From: Acanthopleura granulata
Taxonomy: Eukaryota; Mollusca; Polyplacophora; Chitonida; Chitonidae
Length of the DNA: 64,000 nucleotides
Reading direction: 5' to 3'
NCBI GenBank assembly: GCA_016165875.1
Contig: JABBOT010000080.1
Coordinates: 15,594,064 to 15,658,063, forward strand
Shown here: positions 1 through 10,922 of the stretch, piece by piece
Numbering within the stretch: the stretch's first letter is position 1
Layout of the letters: every line of letters begins with the position of its first letter
Made by a program: the position numbers and the translations under genes
The notes under the pieces: generated by a model
Database searches by the model: none
Seen by the model: only the letters and a program-made list of their open reading frames with translations
What the model was told of the DNA's origin: nothing

Positions 1-32
1 AACACCAATCAAATTAATAAATAAATACATGT
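1..32 (+). repeat. 3' tail of SINE family A, cut by the window edge
   Basis: The window opens with the same ending (aacaccaatcaaat followed by AAAT-type repeats) that closes the full-length family A SINEs at 15.1 and 40.2 kb. Only the tail is inside the window. Confidence 0.75.
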
Positions 33-221
33 ATATACATAGGACATCTGACACTGAAACTTGTACCACCTGTTTGGTGTGGGCGTCACTCGGGAAAAAG
101 AATTTGCTTTTTGTCCTCATTACAATACATTCCTGTTAACAACAGTTCAATGTAAAATGTTCAGTAAGAAATGAACATATCATTCAAACCGAAAGATGCG
201 AACTATTTTCGGGTAAGGATA

Positions 222-227
222 TTTATT
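222..227 (-). promoter_or_regulatory. Probable CYC1 polyadenylation signal
   Basis: TTTATT on the plus strand reads AATAAA on the minus strand, about 365 bases after the CYC1 stop codon. It is the best-placed canonical signal in the 3' untranslated region, which also carries a long T/C-rich tract at about 470-500. Cleavage would fall near 200-210. RNA data are needed to fix the true end. Confidence 0.5.
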
Positions 228-590
228 ACAATGCTGCAGTCACAACAAAGTTACATTTGAACAGAGACACACCAAACTAGAAAATAAATGTACAAAGTGT
301 TCAATACAAAGCCTACCAACTCCAGTCTATACACGTTAATAGTATAACAATGTATATCCTAATGCAGGGAAATTTTTTTCAGCATTGTACAATGTAGCAT
401 TGCAGTTTACAATGTAACAAATAATTAAGTATTTTCAAAACTACTGTGTTGTTTAATTTTTAAATATTTCTCTTTTTTTTTTTTCTTTTTTTTTTTCCAC
501 TGCACCTCGAATCTGGCTAAACTGTCATGAGTTCGGAGTAAAACAGCCTGCAACGAATGGTAATAGATGTATTAATTAAAAACTCCATCA

Positions 591-3500
591 TCATCGCTTC
601 TTGTATGCTAGTTGTCTGCTCTTGATGACTGTCCACTTGTGGCGCTTGAAGTAATACACTGTTCCAAGGAGCAAAGAGAAAAGGAACAACGCCTGGTGAA
701 AAAGAACAGAAAAACACATATAACAAATCATTACAGGATTAATGCTGAGTAAGTTGCAGAGCTCTTCTGTTGAAACAAAGTCTGGAAAGCTGTTTTGTGA
801 CACAATGGCAGACAGTGGGAAACCTTTAGTCCCCTCCAGGTACTTGTAGGGCAATCATCAAATTGTTTCCAGATGGTGTCAGCTATCTGCATCAGACACT
901 CGTTGTCTTCATTTTCTTCAACTTCATGAAATAATAAACCTAGTACCAAGCAGCAAGATAAAATTTTGGACCATAACTTCAATTTACAACTGGTAATTAA
1001 AGCCCAACTCATTTCTTTTCACAAAATGATTTTTTTCACACATAAAACAAAGACCTGGTTTGTGGGTTATGACTTTTGTAAGACTAACAAATAACCTAAA
1101 TTAGCACTTGAGCCAATTCCACAATGTCATTTCTGATAAAAGTGAAAAATTGAAATGGAATTTTACACGTTATTCTGGGGTCAAAGAAATTAAAATTAGT
1201 GCCCCCTTTTAATGTCATCCCGAGACAAAGGTCTCCTCATTTCAACTGCCTGTAACAAAAACAATGCATTGTGAAAAGATTTGAAAGTTTGACTTAAGTT
1301 AGAACTGGCTTTATTGAATCAAAGCCAATTAGTGAAGGCCCCCAGAGGTTTTCCCAACATTAAATGGTTTTGTCCATTTCAACAGAACCATAACAAGACT
1401 TGTTCAACTGTTCACATCATTTCTTCATTGATCTAGGGGAGATAATTTCAGCGAGTGCCATTACCTTCAGGGCTAGTCTCTTCCTGGTGTCATGCTCTGG
1501 CTCAGCCGCCCATCGCAGGAAGGTACATACGTCCTTGGATAACTGACTCTGTGTAGCTGGGGTACCTGCGAGACAATAACACACGTTTCAATTCAGACAT
1601 CTGGTACAACAACAATTTTTCAAGCTACAAAACCTGCATCTTCACATCACAAGGCCTAACTTTAATACACATGAACATTCAGGAACCATAAGAGGTCATA
1701 AAGAACATGGGGACATGACAAAATTTTCAATGGACATTCTCACCTGCTTCACTGTGCTACATGTGTTTTGTCTTAACGTGACATAATGTTTAATCATGTG
1801 ATTTCAGCCAGGTAGAGTAACTTTTACATTTTTGGATGTTCAGAGATTTATACTGGTCCATATTCACCTGTCAGAAATAGACACGTTTTCAGGTGTTGTT
1901 ATATTGAACAGGTTTTCCCTTAGTGTTTGTGACAGATGCTTTTTCTAGCAATAGGCAGAAAAACTACTTCATTTAACAGATAGCAATGCTTTTGCTTGTA
2001 ACAGCTGAAAATACTTTTCCCTGCGACAGGTGAAAATACTTTCACTAGTGACAGGTGGAAATACTTTTACTAGTGACAGGTGGAAATACGTTCACTTGGG
2101 ACAGGTGGAAATGCTTTCACTTAAGACAGGTGGAAATGCTTTCACTTAGGACAGGTGGAAATACTTTCACTTGGGGCAGGTGGAAATGCTTTCACTTACT
2201 TGGAAATGCTTTCACTTAGGACAGGTGGAAATACTTTCACTTGTGACAGGTGGAAATACTTTCACTAGGGACAGGTGGAAATGCTTTCACTTAGGACAGG
2301 TGGAAATACTTTCACTTAGGACAGGTGGAAATACTTTCACTTGTGACAGGCTAATGCATCTTTTCTCTTGTGACAAACAGGTATACCCAAGTGAACCTAC
2401 CGTCTTCATACTCAATGATCTCATTGTAGAGAGCCTGGGCCATGGCTATAGCTCCACCGGGGAAGTACGGGTTATAGTACAGGCCCTCTCGCAGAGTGGT
2501 CCCTGCAGGTGGATCAGTGTAGCCCGTCAGCAAGGAGAACACATAGTCCTGATAAACACACAAAGGTTTGACATACTGTCATACTGAAATCATTGCATCA
2601 TATAACCAAATCTATCACCTAAACCAAACACACTGTGACACACCGGTTAATGATGTCATATTGAAATCATTGTATCATATAACCAAACACACACCATTTC
2701 ATCATGTCATACTGGGTTCAATCTATCACCTAAACCAAACACACTGTGACACACCGGTTAATGATGTCATATTGAAATCAGTGTATCATATAACCAAACA
2801 CACACCAGTTTATCATGTCATGCTGAATTTTTTCCATCATTTAACCACATCTATGTAACCAGTTATTAAGTCGGACACAGAGTCCTTCCAAACAAAGGCA
2901 CATCAGGTTTATGCATACTGGAGTCAGTCTAAGATTGAATAAAATAATCAAGGAGAAAAATTAATGAATAATTATGGCTTTAAAGTCGTATCCTGGACCA
3001 AACATGATAGAGCCATGGATAAACCCATGGAATTAAGAAAGAAAAGGAGGATTTTAATCCAATAATCAAAAAAGGGGGATGTTTTAATTTGATAGAAATG
3101 TAAAAAATACCACAATTATATTGATCTGATAAATAGTTCTTCACCATGATCTCATGATTACTCCTCTTAAATGAGGTATTACAAGTTAAGGGGAAGATCA
3201 CTAATACCTTCATGGAACAGAATGAAAAGTAACACTGTCACCAGGATGGGTGGTGAGACCATCGAGTGAGTGGGATCCCTTCCCCCACCCACTTTCCTGG
3301 CTATGGTAATGAGACTCACCTCTCCCCCATGTCGAGCCAAAGTGATGTAGCTAAGGTCCGGAGGCAGGGCACCCTCGTTGGCAGCCCGTGCAGCCTCTGG
3401 GTTGGGGTAAGGATCAGGGAAGCGGTCTGACAGTTTTCCGGGCCGCTGGAACATTTTCCCTTCCTCATCTGGACCATCAGTGACCATCACCTAGGGTGCA

Positions 3501-6500
3501 GTAATGTAATAACAAATACAGAGACGACACAGTTAAGTCACAACGAAACTGGTACAGAGCTAGCAGTACTTAAAAAGAAAAATAAAAAAAAAGAAGACAA
3601 GTCACTCCACTAAATATGAATTTATTATCATATGTATAGATGTCAATTTTTTGGTTATATCACGAGTCCACAGTATGTATATATACCGTCTTAAGGCATG
3701 ACGAGTGCATGCTGCCAAAGTGCTGTTGCCACTGGGGCATGATGCTGAAGACACCTGACATGACACCCCACCCATTCACATTTTACTGACACCGGGCTGA
3801 CCAGTCCAGTTTCCTTGCTCTAACCTCACAGTGCTGAACACTAAGCAAAGGCTGCAATCTATCTCTGAAATCTTTGGTGAGACCTGATTTGGGGATTTAT
3901 TCCCCATTAACTTCTTTATTTTACTTGTTATCATCACCACACCATAGAAGTTTTCACATAAGCTAGCTGTCAGTTTAACAGGTGGTGGGAAGGGGAGTAC
4001 TTGGTGGGTGAACAAACCACCGTTTGCAAGTTACTGACAAACTTTTCAACGCATTATGTACAATCTTGCACACTATACTAGCAGATGACAAGTGGTCTTT
4101 AACTAATGCTAGACTACGTTAATGAAATGAGGCAGATGTGGAGTTGTCTCCCTTACCTCAGCTGCCTCAGCCTTGGCCTCCTCCTCTGTATGTGAGACGC
4201 CTATGAGGTTCCTGTAGCACAGGTATTCCATGCTGTGACAGGCAGAGCACACCTGTTTGTATACCTGATAACCACGACGTATACTGCAAGACAAAGTCAG
4301 ACAAATATCTCCTGTCAGCACAACACACCACTAGGCAGTAGAATTTCACAGAAGCATACACATCAGGTTTATCCTCATCTGTCTGTGTCACAACTGAATC
4401 AAGCAACGTTGTTTATGGGAAAAGGAATCATAGCACTGCCAAAATTTGTTCACATTTGGTGCATTTGTGTTCATTTCATTATTTTTTTAATCGGTGTTAA
4501 ATGCCATACTCCACAACTTGCACATTTTATGTACTATGGCCATCAGATTTACGTTCACAAAAGAGAGCAAAGTCTGATGGGGTATCTCACCAGAAATTGG
4601 ACTTAACTCCTGACTCAAAGTCACAAGAACGACCATAGTTGAAACCTCAAAGGCTAGCGAACCTCCAACAGAAGTCATCAGTGGTGCTGGGCCATGGTTA
4701 AATTGTCCTGATTTGATTGGATACAATGCTCTGGTACATTTGAACACGGAAAAACTATATCTCACAATATATTAACATTTCCTGCCTGTTTTAGAGGAGT
4801 ATAACCACCACCGTCGGTTCGTTATTAGCGTACGCCCACATATGTAAACCAGACTACACAGATCTACACTGTCTTTACTTGATCAAGGTTCGGATAACAC
4901 ATGAACACGTGCACCTATGCACGTGAAAAGTGGCCAGTGCAACAAACTTTTCTAAGTAACATGCACCTAAATATTTTGAGGCAAAAAGCATTAAATAAAC
5001 AATTGTTCAGCAGTATTGCATTCTTAATATTCAAGGCAAGAAAATGTTTCCCTTAGAAACAGATTTGATGAACATTCCTGCATGGTAGACACTTGTTTAA
5101 ATTTAATTTAAATTTAAATCTAAGCAAGCATGAGATTTCAGTTTTTAGCATATATTACAACACTTTTCATGGTCCCCATATTTACATCAACAAAAACCAT
5201 CTAGGGAAACAGATGTAGGTAGTATCAGGTATGTAAATGAAGTTACCTCCCTTGAAACAGATAATCTTTCCACCTGTAAATTTAATTTTTCTGAATAAAT
5301 TAAATGATGATACTTGCACTTAATTAATGAGTGTGCAAAAGGTCTGGTTCCTCCTCTCATACTATCTTACGCCAATCTACTGATCATATGGCTGCATTTA
5401 ATGAACTAATTTTGCAACTTGTTATACTGTCGTATATTTTCTTGTGAGAGAAATTACATTTTGGGACCCTGAACAGATATCTAAATAGACTGATTTTGCA
5501 AAATTTTCTTTGTCATGAGGGGATATTCTGCTTTTGCAAACACCCTGTCAATAGTGAAAATGCTCAAGCCCAAAACTGTTGCTTCATGTATTTCTTGATA
5601 AATCTGTTGGGTGGGCAACTGAGAATTAATTTACAGGATAAGAAAATCACCAGCTGGGACCAGATCCAGAAATCGAGAAAAAAATAGTGTAGAAAGTGGT
5701 CTATTTTTCACCATGCTGGAAAAACATGCTGTAGACTGAGTATGTTGTACGAAAAAGGTATTTCACCTTCAAAGTTACATTCATTTAACATAAATAAATA
5801 ATTTCTACACGCAATTTTCACCTGGTCCATGTACTTCTGAAAAATAGGTGCACAGTGTGCATGTAGTTTATTAAAAGTATTTCGAGCCTTGCTTGATACA
5901 TGAGTAATAAGTGAAACTCGGCTCTAACCTGGCATGGTCTAGACTGCTAAAGAATCCTCGGTGGTTCCAGGGGTATTTTGGGGGATGAAGCAGCAGATCA
6001 CCCGCACCAACAACAGCTGTCAAGGCAACAGCCACCCCCACACCTCCTGCTGCTATGGCACATGCCACCTGCAAGTCAGAAAATATCATCACATATCACA
6101 GTTCTCCAATATATATGATGCCGACGGTGAGATCTTGTAACGAAAACCTGAAATTCTCGACCCGCTTTTTTACAGTGTGTTTCTACTCATGACCTAATAT
6201 TATCTGGATCAATTGCATGAATGGAGAAGAAGGTATAAAAATGAAATAATCACAACAGTTATCAGCTACACCACAGAAAACTGTTTCTAAAATACTATCA
6301 CAGAGGTTTTCAGCCCAAAGAGCAGCTCAGGGTGCAAGCAGCATTGGTAAAAGGCAAGTGATCTCTAGCAAAGCTCCTGAAAGAGCATCTACAGCATTAC
6401 AAATTCTGTAAAGTACTTATTACCAAGGCACTGAGATTGAGAACAGTGGACATGGGGAGAGACCTGAGGATTCCCTACCCAATGCAGGGATTGCACCACC

Positions 6501-9427
6501 ACCTTGTGCCCTAGAGTTCAAATATGAGTATCTCAGCCAATCTTGGTATCACTTGTTATGAATGACTTTGCATAGGTCTCTTGGGATCCATTGCACATGA
6601 TGCACACATGATGCACCCTTGAACACTTACCGCTTTCTTTCCTTTCGATAAATTTTTGAAAGATGATATATTAGCCTGGAAAGAAAAGAAAAAGAAGATT
6701 ATGCAAATGGAGCAATTCTAAAGAGAATGTAAGTTTCTTGGCTCTTCACATTCATTTTTTTACTCTGAATTTTAAACAATGACACAATAACAGTAACCAC
6801 TGACCACATCCTGATGCTCAAAGTGATGTGATGTAAACTGGAATGAAAAAGTGGAATTACATGTACCTCAGGCATATACCTCATAGCTTCAGGCATTTCT
6901 GACAACTCCAATTTGGCATCATTTGGTGTCACATGCATGTGGTATGTATTGAGCACTGTTGGAATGGTTAGTGATTTTTATAAATCAAATAATCGCTTGA
7001 ACTATCCAAAACAAACCTGGCAAACCAGTTGTATTTTTCCTCTCATGAAATTAGTTGTGAAAGGGTACCTATAACAACAGTTATAGTTGTGGACTCGTCA
7101 TTTCACCATTTTGTAGCGGGAGTTGCTGACTGAGCTCTCCCACTGGTCAACTCTGACCATCTTACTTATACCTGGTAGCTATGCAGGTCGTGTGGATTGC
7201 CCATTTCCATCCATGCATATCCTCTGATACTGTATATTAGTACATGAAATCTTACTTTAAGGCTCAGCTTGCAACTAACATTTGAAGTTTTCTTAGCCAG
7301 ATTTCCATAGTGTTTGGAGTGTGGAGAATTTAGTACACCCAACTCACCATGAACTGCGCAGTGTGATTTTGACAAGCAGGAAGGAAATACTTCTTGGACT
7401 GAATGGACTGACTGGAGTTTTTAATTCAGGGCTTAATTAAACATTGAAGTAGGTAAACATCAGAAATTGTTGAAAATATTTCACCGATTTATTTATATGA
7501 TTGATGTTTTACACTGTACTCAACAATATTTCTCTTATACGACGACGGCCAGCATCATCGTGAGAGCAAATAGAGCAGAGCCCGGGGGAAACCCACGACC
7601 ATCCGCAGGTTGCTGGCAGACCTTCCCACGTACGGCCAGAGAGGAATTGTTGAAAATAACCTCGAGATTTAATTTAACTGAACTAATATCATATACAACT
7701 AATCACTGTATCAAAGGGAAAGGCCTTGTAAAATTGAACGTATGGTGAGTGAAAACACCATTAAAAACTGTATCTTAAAATACCTTCACTGATCTTTTTA
7801 CATTTTTTTTTACCAAAATAAACGCAGTCAAATGTTTTGATTATATGGTGGGTTTTATGGGCCATATTGATAATGTGATTTACCAGTGACGTCACGCTGA
7901 CTTTTCTATGGCCCTAAAGCAAAATTTTAATGTCATATTAGCGTTTTCATACACAGGCAAACATCAGAGGATTACTCTTCACAAGAACTTTATTCAGACC
8001 TGAACATTAAGGTGTACAAAAACTGAATTTCATGACATCCCTGGTAAACCACTTTATAACTAAGGTCCATAAAACCCACCATGCAATCAAAACATTTGAC
8101 TGTGTTTATTTTGGTGAAAAAAAATCTAATAATTTAAGTGAAGGTATTTCAGATACAGTTTTTAATCGTCTTTTCACTCACCATAAGTTCACATTTACGA
8201 GGTCTTTCGCTTTAAGGGCCACATCAGAAATCAGATATCTGAATAGCAATTTAGTAACCAAATTCAAATGAACTGATACAACTGAACTGAACTGAACTGA
8301 AGTATGAGTAGATGAAAACTCCTGCAATCCTTAGCTGCATCTTATTTTCTTAACTTGCATAAGAAAAGGAATTCCTCGAAAAAGAGAAAAAATGTATTAT
8401 GTTATCCCTGTAACCTGTTTTCAGTACCAGCAAGAGATTCAAAGACCACTCCATACATATCCCTGCAAGCTGGTTGCCTACGTACACTACTTTAGCGCCA
8501 AGCACCAATCCCATTTAAGTCCACGGTGAAAATCTCACTACAAATAACAGCTTGTACACTACCTTAGATTTGCTATGAACCGATTCCTTGAGTTCACAGG
8601 AATATAAAAATGCCGAAGCCGGTGCCGGTAAACCATCTTTCAACAGTAATCCAGCCATTTAAACCTCTGAACCAGGCTTTTCGAGCCAACGTCTGCCACG
8701 TCTTGAATTCAAACAGTATTAGTGGCAGGCAATGGGCCGCGAAAATTTTATCGCCTGCCAGAAGTTGGAATTCAAGACGTGGCAGACGTTGGCTCGAAAA
8801 TCCCGTTTCAAAAGTTTAAATGGCTGGATTACTGTTGAAAGATGGTTTCCTGGCGTGCTGGCTTTGGAATTTCTATGTCCCGGTTAACTCGAGGAATCGG
8901 TGCATAGCAAATCTATGGTAGTGTTTGAGCTGTCATTTGTAGTGAAATTTTCACCGTGGACTTCTATGGGACCGGTGCAGGGTGCTACGGTTACGTACGT
9001 AGGCGACCAGCTAGAGTGCTAGCCATACGTCAAGAAATTACACAAGCCATTACTTACCATTCATGTCCTAACAGGCACATCAACGAATTAGAAATTCCTT
9101 TACACACTTATACCTAATGTAACTCTGTCACCATAAGCACCATGATGTCAACAACTGTTATGTATGTGGTACATGATACATTTACGTAAATAGGCGTTGT
9201 TGTTGTAAAGCTGCGTGTCTAAAATCAAGTTGACCTCTGCTACAATGTGCCAAGGAAACTGTTTCGACGTTAATATTTTCTGCAGACTCCGCATACTAAG
9301 CTTCCCTGTTGTAGTATGAATATCAGTGCACTAAAATATGTGTAGATCAACAAACCTGTGGAGGATGGATCACAGAAAAGGCTCTTAACAGAGACCTACT
9401 CGGTGTCCGGACACATATCGTCGCCAT
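591..9427 (-). CDS. CYC1: Cytochrome c1, heme protein, mitochondrial (CYC1), 8 coding exons
   Basis: Electron-carrying subunit of the cytochrome bc1 complex (complex III): a c-type heme protein on the intermembrane-space side that passes electrons from the Rieske protein to cytochrome c. Coding exons on the minus strand are 9356-9427, 6631-6675, 5929-6068, 4157-4283, 3320-3490, 2401-2548, 1465-1565 and 591-692; together 906 bases, 301 aa plus stop, all GT/AG and phase-consistent. Seen in the sequence: a basic, acid-free N-terminus ([17 protein letters not shown]) typical of a mitochondrial presequence; a Gly/Ala-rich hydrophobic sorting segment in exon 3 ([20 protein letters not shown]); the heme-attachment motif CSACH in exon 4; family motifs [10 protein letters not shown] and [16 protein letters not shown] in exons 5-6; a 15-residue C-terminal membrane anchor followed by KRHKW in exon 8. 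It is slightly shorter than vertebrate CYC1 (about 325 aa), mainly in the presequence. The start is the first ATG of exon 1, 54 bases upstream of a CRE. Assignment is secure. Confidence 0.97.
1990..2352. repeat. 25-bp minisatellite in a CYC1 intron
   Basis: About 14 imperfect copies of a 25-bp unit (core gacaggtggaaatact, then ttcacttgt). The array ends about 50 bases from the splice donor of CYC1 exon 6, so it sits just inside the intron. Copies vary at one to four positions. Confidence 0.9.
2606..2835. repeat. Two-copy tandem repeat of about 120 bp in a CYC1 intron
   Basis: A segment beginning ctatcacctaaaccaaacac occurs twice, about 120 bases apart (near 2610 and 2731), and includes the shared stretch caccggttaatgatgtcat. 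It lies just upstream (in gene sense) of CYC1 exon 6. No coding function is seen. Confidence 0.85.
7488..7656 (-). mobile_element. SINE family A, 3' part, in CYC1 intron 1
   Basis: Reverse orientation copy. It contains the reverse complements of the family landmarks: poly(AAAT)-like tail, the block around gtaaaacaccaatcaa (here diverged), the ccgtcgtataag-like block, and ccgcaggttgctggcagacc. The tRNA-like head is missing. Confidence 0.85.
7660..8275. mobile_element. Foldback/MITE-like inverted repeat A in CYC1 intron 1
   Basis: The left arm (about 7660-7870) and right arm (about 8030-8275) are reverse complements at moderate identity. The left arm carries caaatgttttgattatatgg and gtgggttttatgg; the right arm carries ccataaaacccaccatgcaa and tcaaaacatttgactg. 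The arms flank a loop of about 160 bases that includes a CRE-like TGACGTCA at 7887-7894. No transposase is present, so it looks non-autonomous. A related fragment lies at about 39125-39200. Confidence 0.75.
8456..9022. mobile_element. Long near-perfect palindrome B in CYC1 intron 1
   Basis: An inverted repeat of about 570 bp with only about 50 bases at its centre (about 8710-8760). The arms share long blocks such as gagccaacgtctgccacgtc (left, near 8683) against gacgtggcagacgttggctc (right, near 8774), and atttgctatgaaccgattcc against its complement near 8900. The outer limits include caagctggttgcctacgtac and its counterpart near 8990. A 69-codon open frame across the centre is a by-product of the palindrome and not a gene. 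Best read as a foldback MITE. Confidence 0.85.
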
Positions 9428-9720
9428 TTTCCCGAGCACCCCGTTCCTAGAGACTTAGCAGTATGCCTGTTCGAAGACACTGACGTCAAAAGCGCAAAGT
9501 GAACTTGCTGTCAAGGGTAGTTTTAGGAAAGAGGTTGGCCGGCTTCCAACTGACCTTGTGCGCAATAAAAACCGCGCATTTGCGGGTCTTGTTCCGGTAT
9601 ACAACTGTGGCGTGAGATGTATGTGCTTGGTGGTTCTAGTTTTGACATTTGTAACGTTTCTCCCGGTAGAAGTAATTCATTTGCACGCTTAAAGATGAAT
9701 GAAATATTACAAAATTAGAC
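9428..9720. promoter_or_regulatory. Divergent CYC1/GPAA1 promoter region with a CRE
   Basis: The CYC1 start codon lies at 9427 on the minus strand, and the GPAA1 coding sequence starts on the plus strand beyond a 5' intron. This stretch contains a perfect palindromic CRE (TGACGTCA, 9481-9488) and an ETS-like ttccgg near 9591, and is richer in CpG than its flanks. A nuclear respiratory gene with CRE/ETS sites and no TATA box fits known CYC1-type promoters. The extent and bidirectional activity are inferred; no transcription start is proven. Confidence 0.55.
9481..9488. promoter_or_regulatory. cAMP-response element (TGACGTCA)
   Basis: A perfect 8-bp palindrome, 54 bases upstream of the CYC1 start codon, in the divergent promoter region. 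CREB/ATF sites at this distance are common in mitochondrial-function genes. Occupancy is not shown. Confidence 0.6.
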
Positions 9721-10922
9721 TATCATCGTGATGAATTTTAATAACGATCAGTTGATGAAGAGGGTGCTTTCAGAGTAATAAATTTTCTGTCCTCCCAGCT
9801 CCCTCCCAGACAAATGCAGCATTTCACCGGTATCAGGATGTACAATTAATTTAAAGGCTGAGGCCTTCTCTCAGCAGTTTCTGATATTTACCTGCCAGGA
9901 CATTTGAGAAATTGTTGAAAATTTACGACATTGTTTAACATAATTTGAATACTTTTTAGTTGTATTAAAATTGAAATTAAAAGTTACTGTAGCAGAAGGA
10001 GTAACGGGTGACGTTCCGTAGGGTCTCGTGTTATTCAGGAAAGATAACAAACGTGTTATTTTTTTATGAATGTGTTGTAGCTGTTGTTTCTTGGATTTCG
10101 TGTTAATCAGATGATGGCTGTGTGAAAACAGTTATCACCTGGGTGGAAATAATTCTCACCTTGGAGTAAAAGATTTTCACCTGGATGGGAAACACACCTG
10201 ATTAAACCTTTTTTTAAGTTGTTCTCATACAAACAGAAGGATTGTATTACAATTAAAATTTATCTTCCAGTGAAATATTTTGATTGATTTGGATTGATTC
10301 ATCCCTCTTAAGTAATGGGTCTCTTAAGAGTTTGATCAATTCATCAGACGAACTTAAGTCTTGGCTTCAAAAGAATCTCCTTGAGCTACAGTGCGAAGAC
10401 TGCAGACATAGGGCGGATATCGCCTATCCAAGACAAGGCCATATGAAGATATGGCGGTTCTCAATTGGAGAGGGGTGCCTCATGTGGAGGAAAAGTATTA
10501 GCTGTGTTTGGAAGCTGTGATGAATAACTAAACCTTAAAAGGCAGTGCACGCAGTTGATTTATTGAAACTCGGTGTTCCTATTGAACGGTAGGCCAATAT
10601 ATCAGCTTTCGTTCCATAATGTTAAGACAAGGATCTGTGTCTGAGCAACCCACTCAATTTTTACCCACTGTGTCAAGTCACCCACCCAATTTTGTTAGCT
10701 TGTACTCTCTAGTTCTCCATCTATCATCATATTTAAAAAGGAGAGCTGCATTTTTGCTTCTAGATAGAGGATCTGTCATTTTCAAGTTCAATCACTGCAA
10801 TTTCATATATAAATTCTTGACACAATTGTAGCAGTTCTTAAATAATTACATATGTTTATAGAATCATAATTGACCTGTATGAGCCTTCTGTTGTTGCTGT
10901 TTCAGATCTGCAGTTGAACGTG

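Noticed and set aside
8610..8819. 69-codon frame in CYC1 intron 1
   Set aside because: It spans the centre of a palindromic element; openness follows from the inverted arms.
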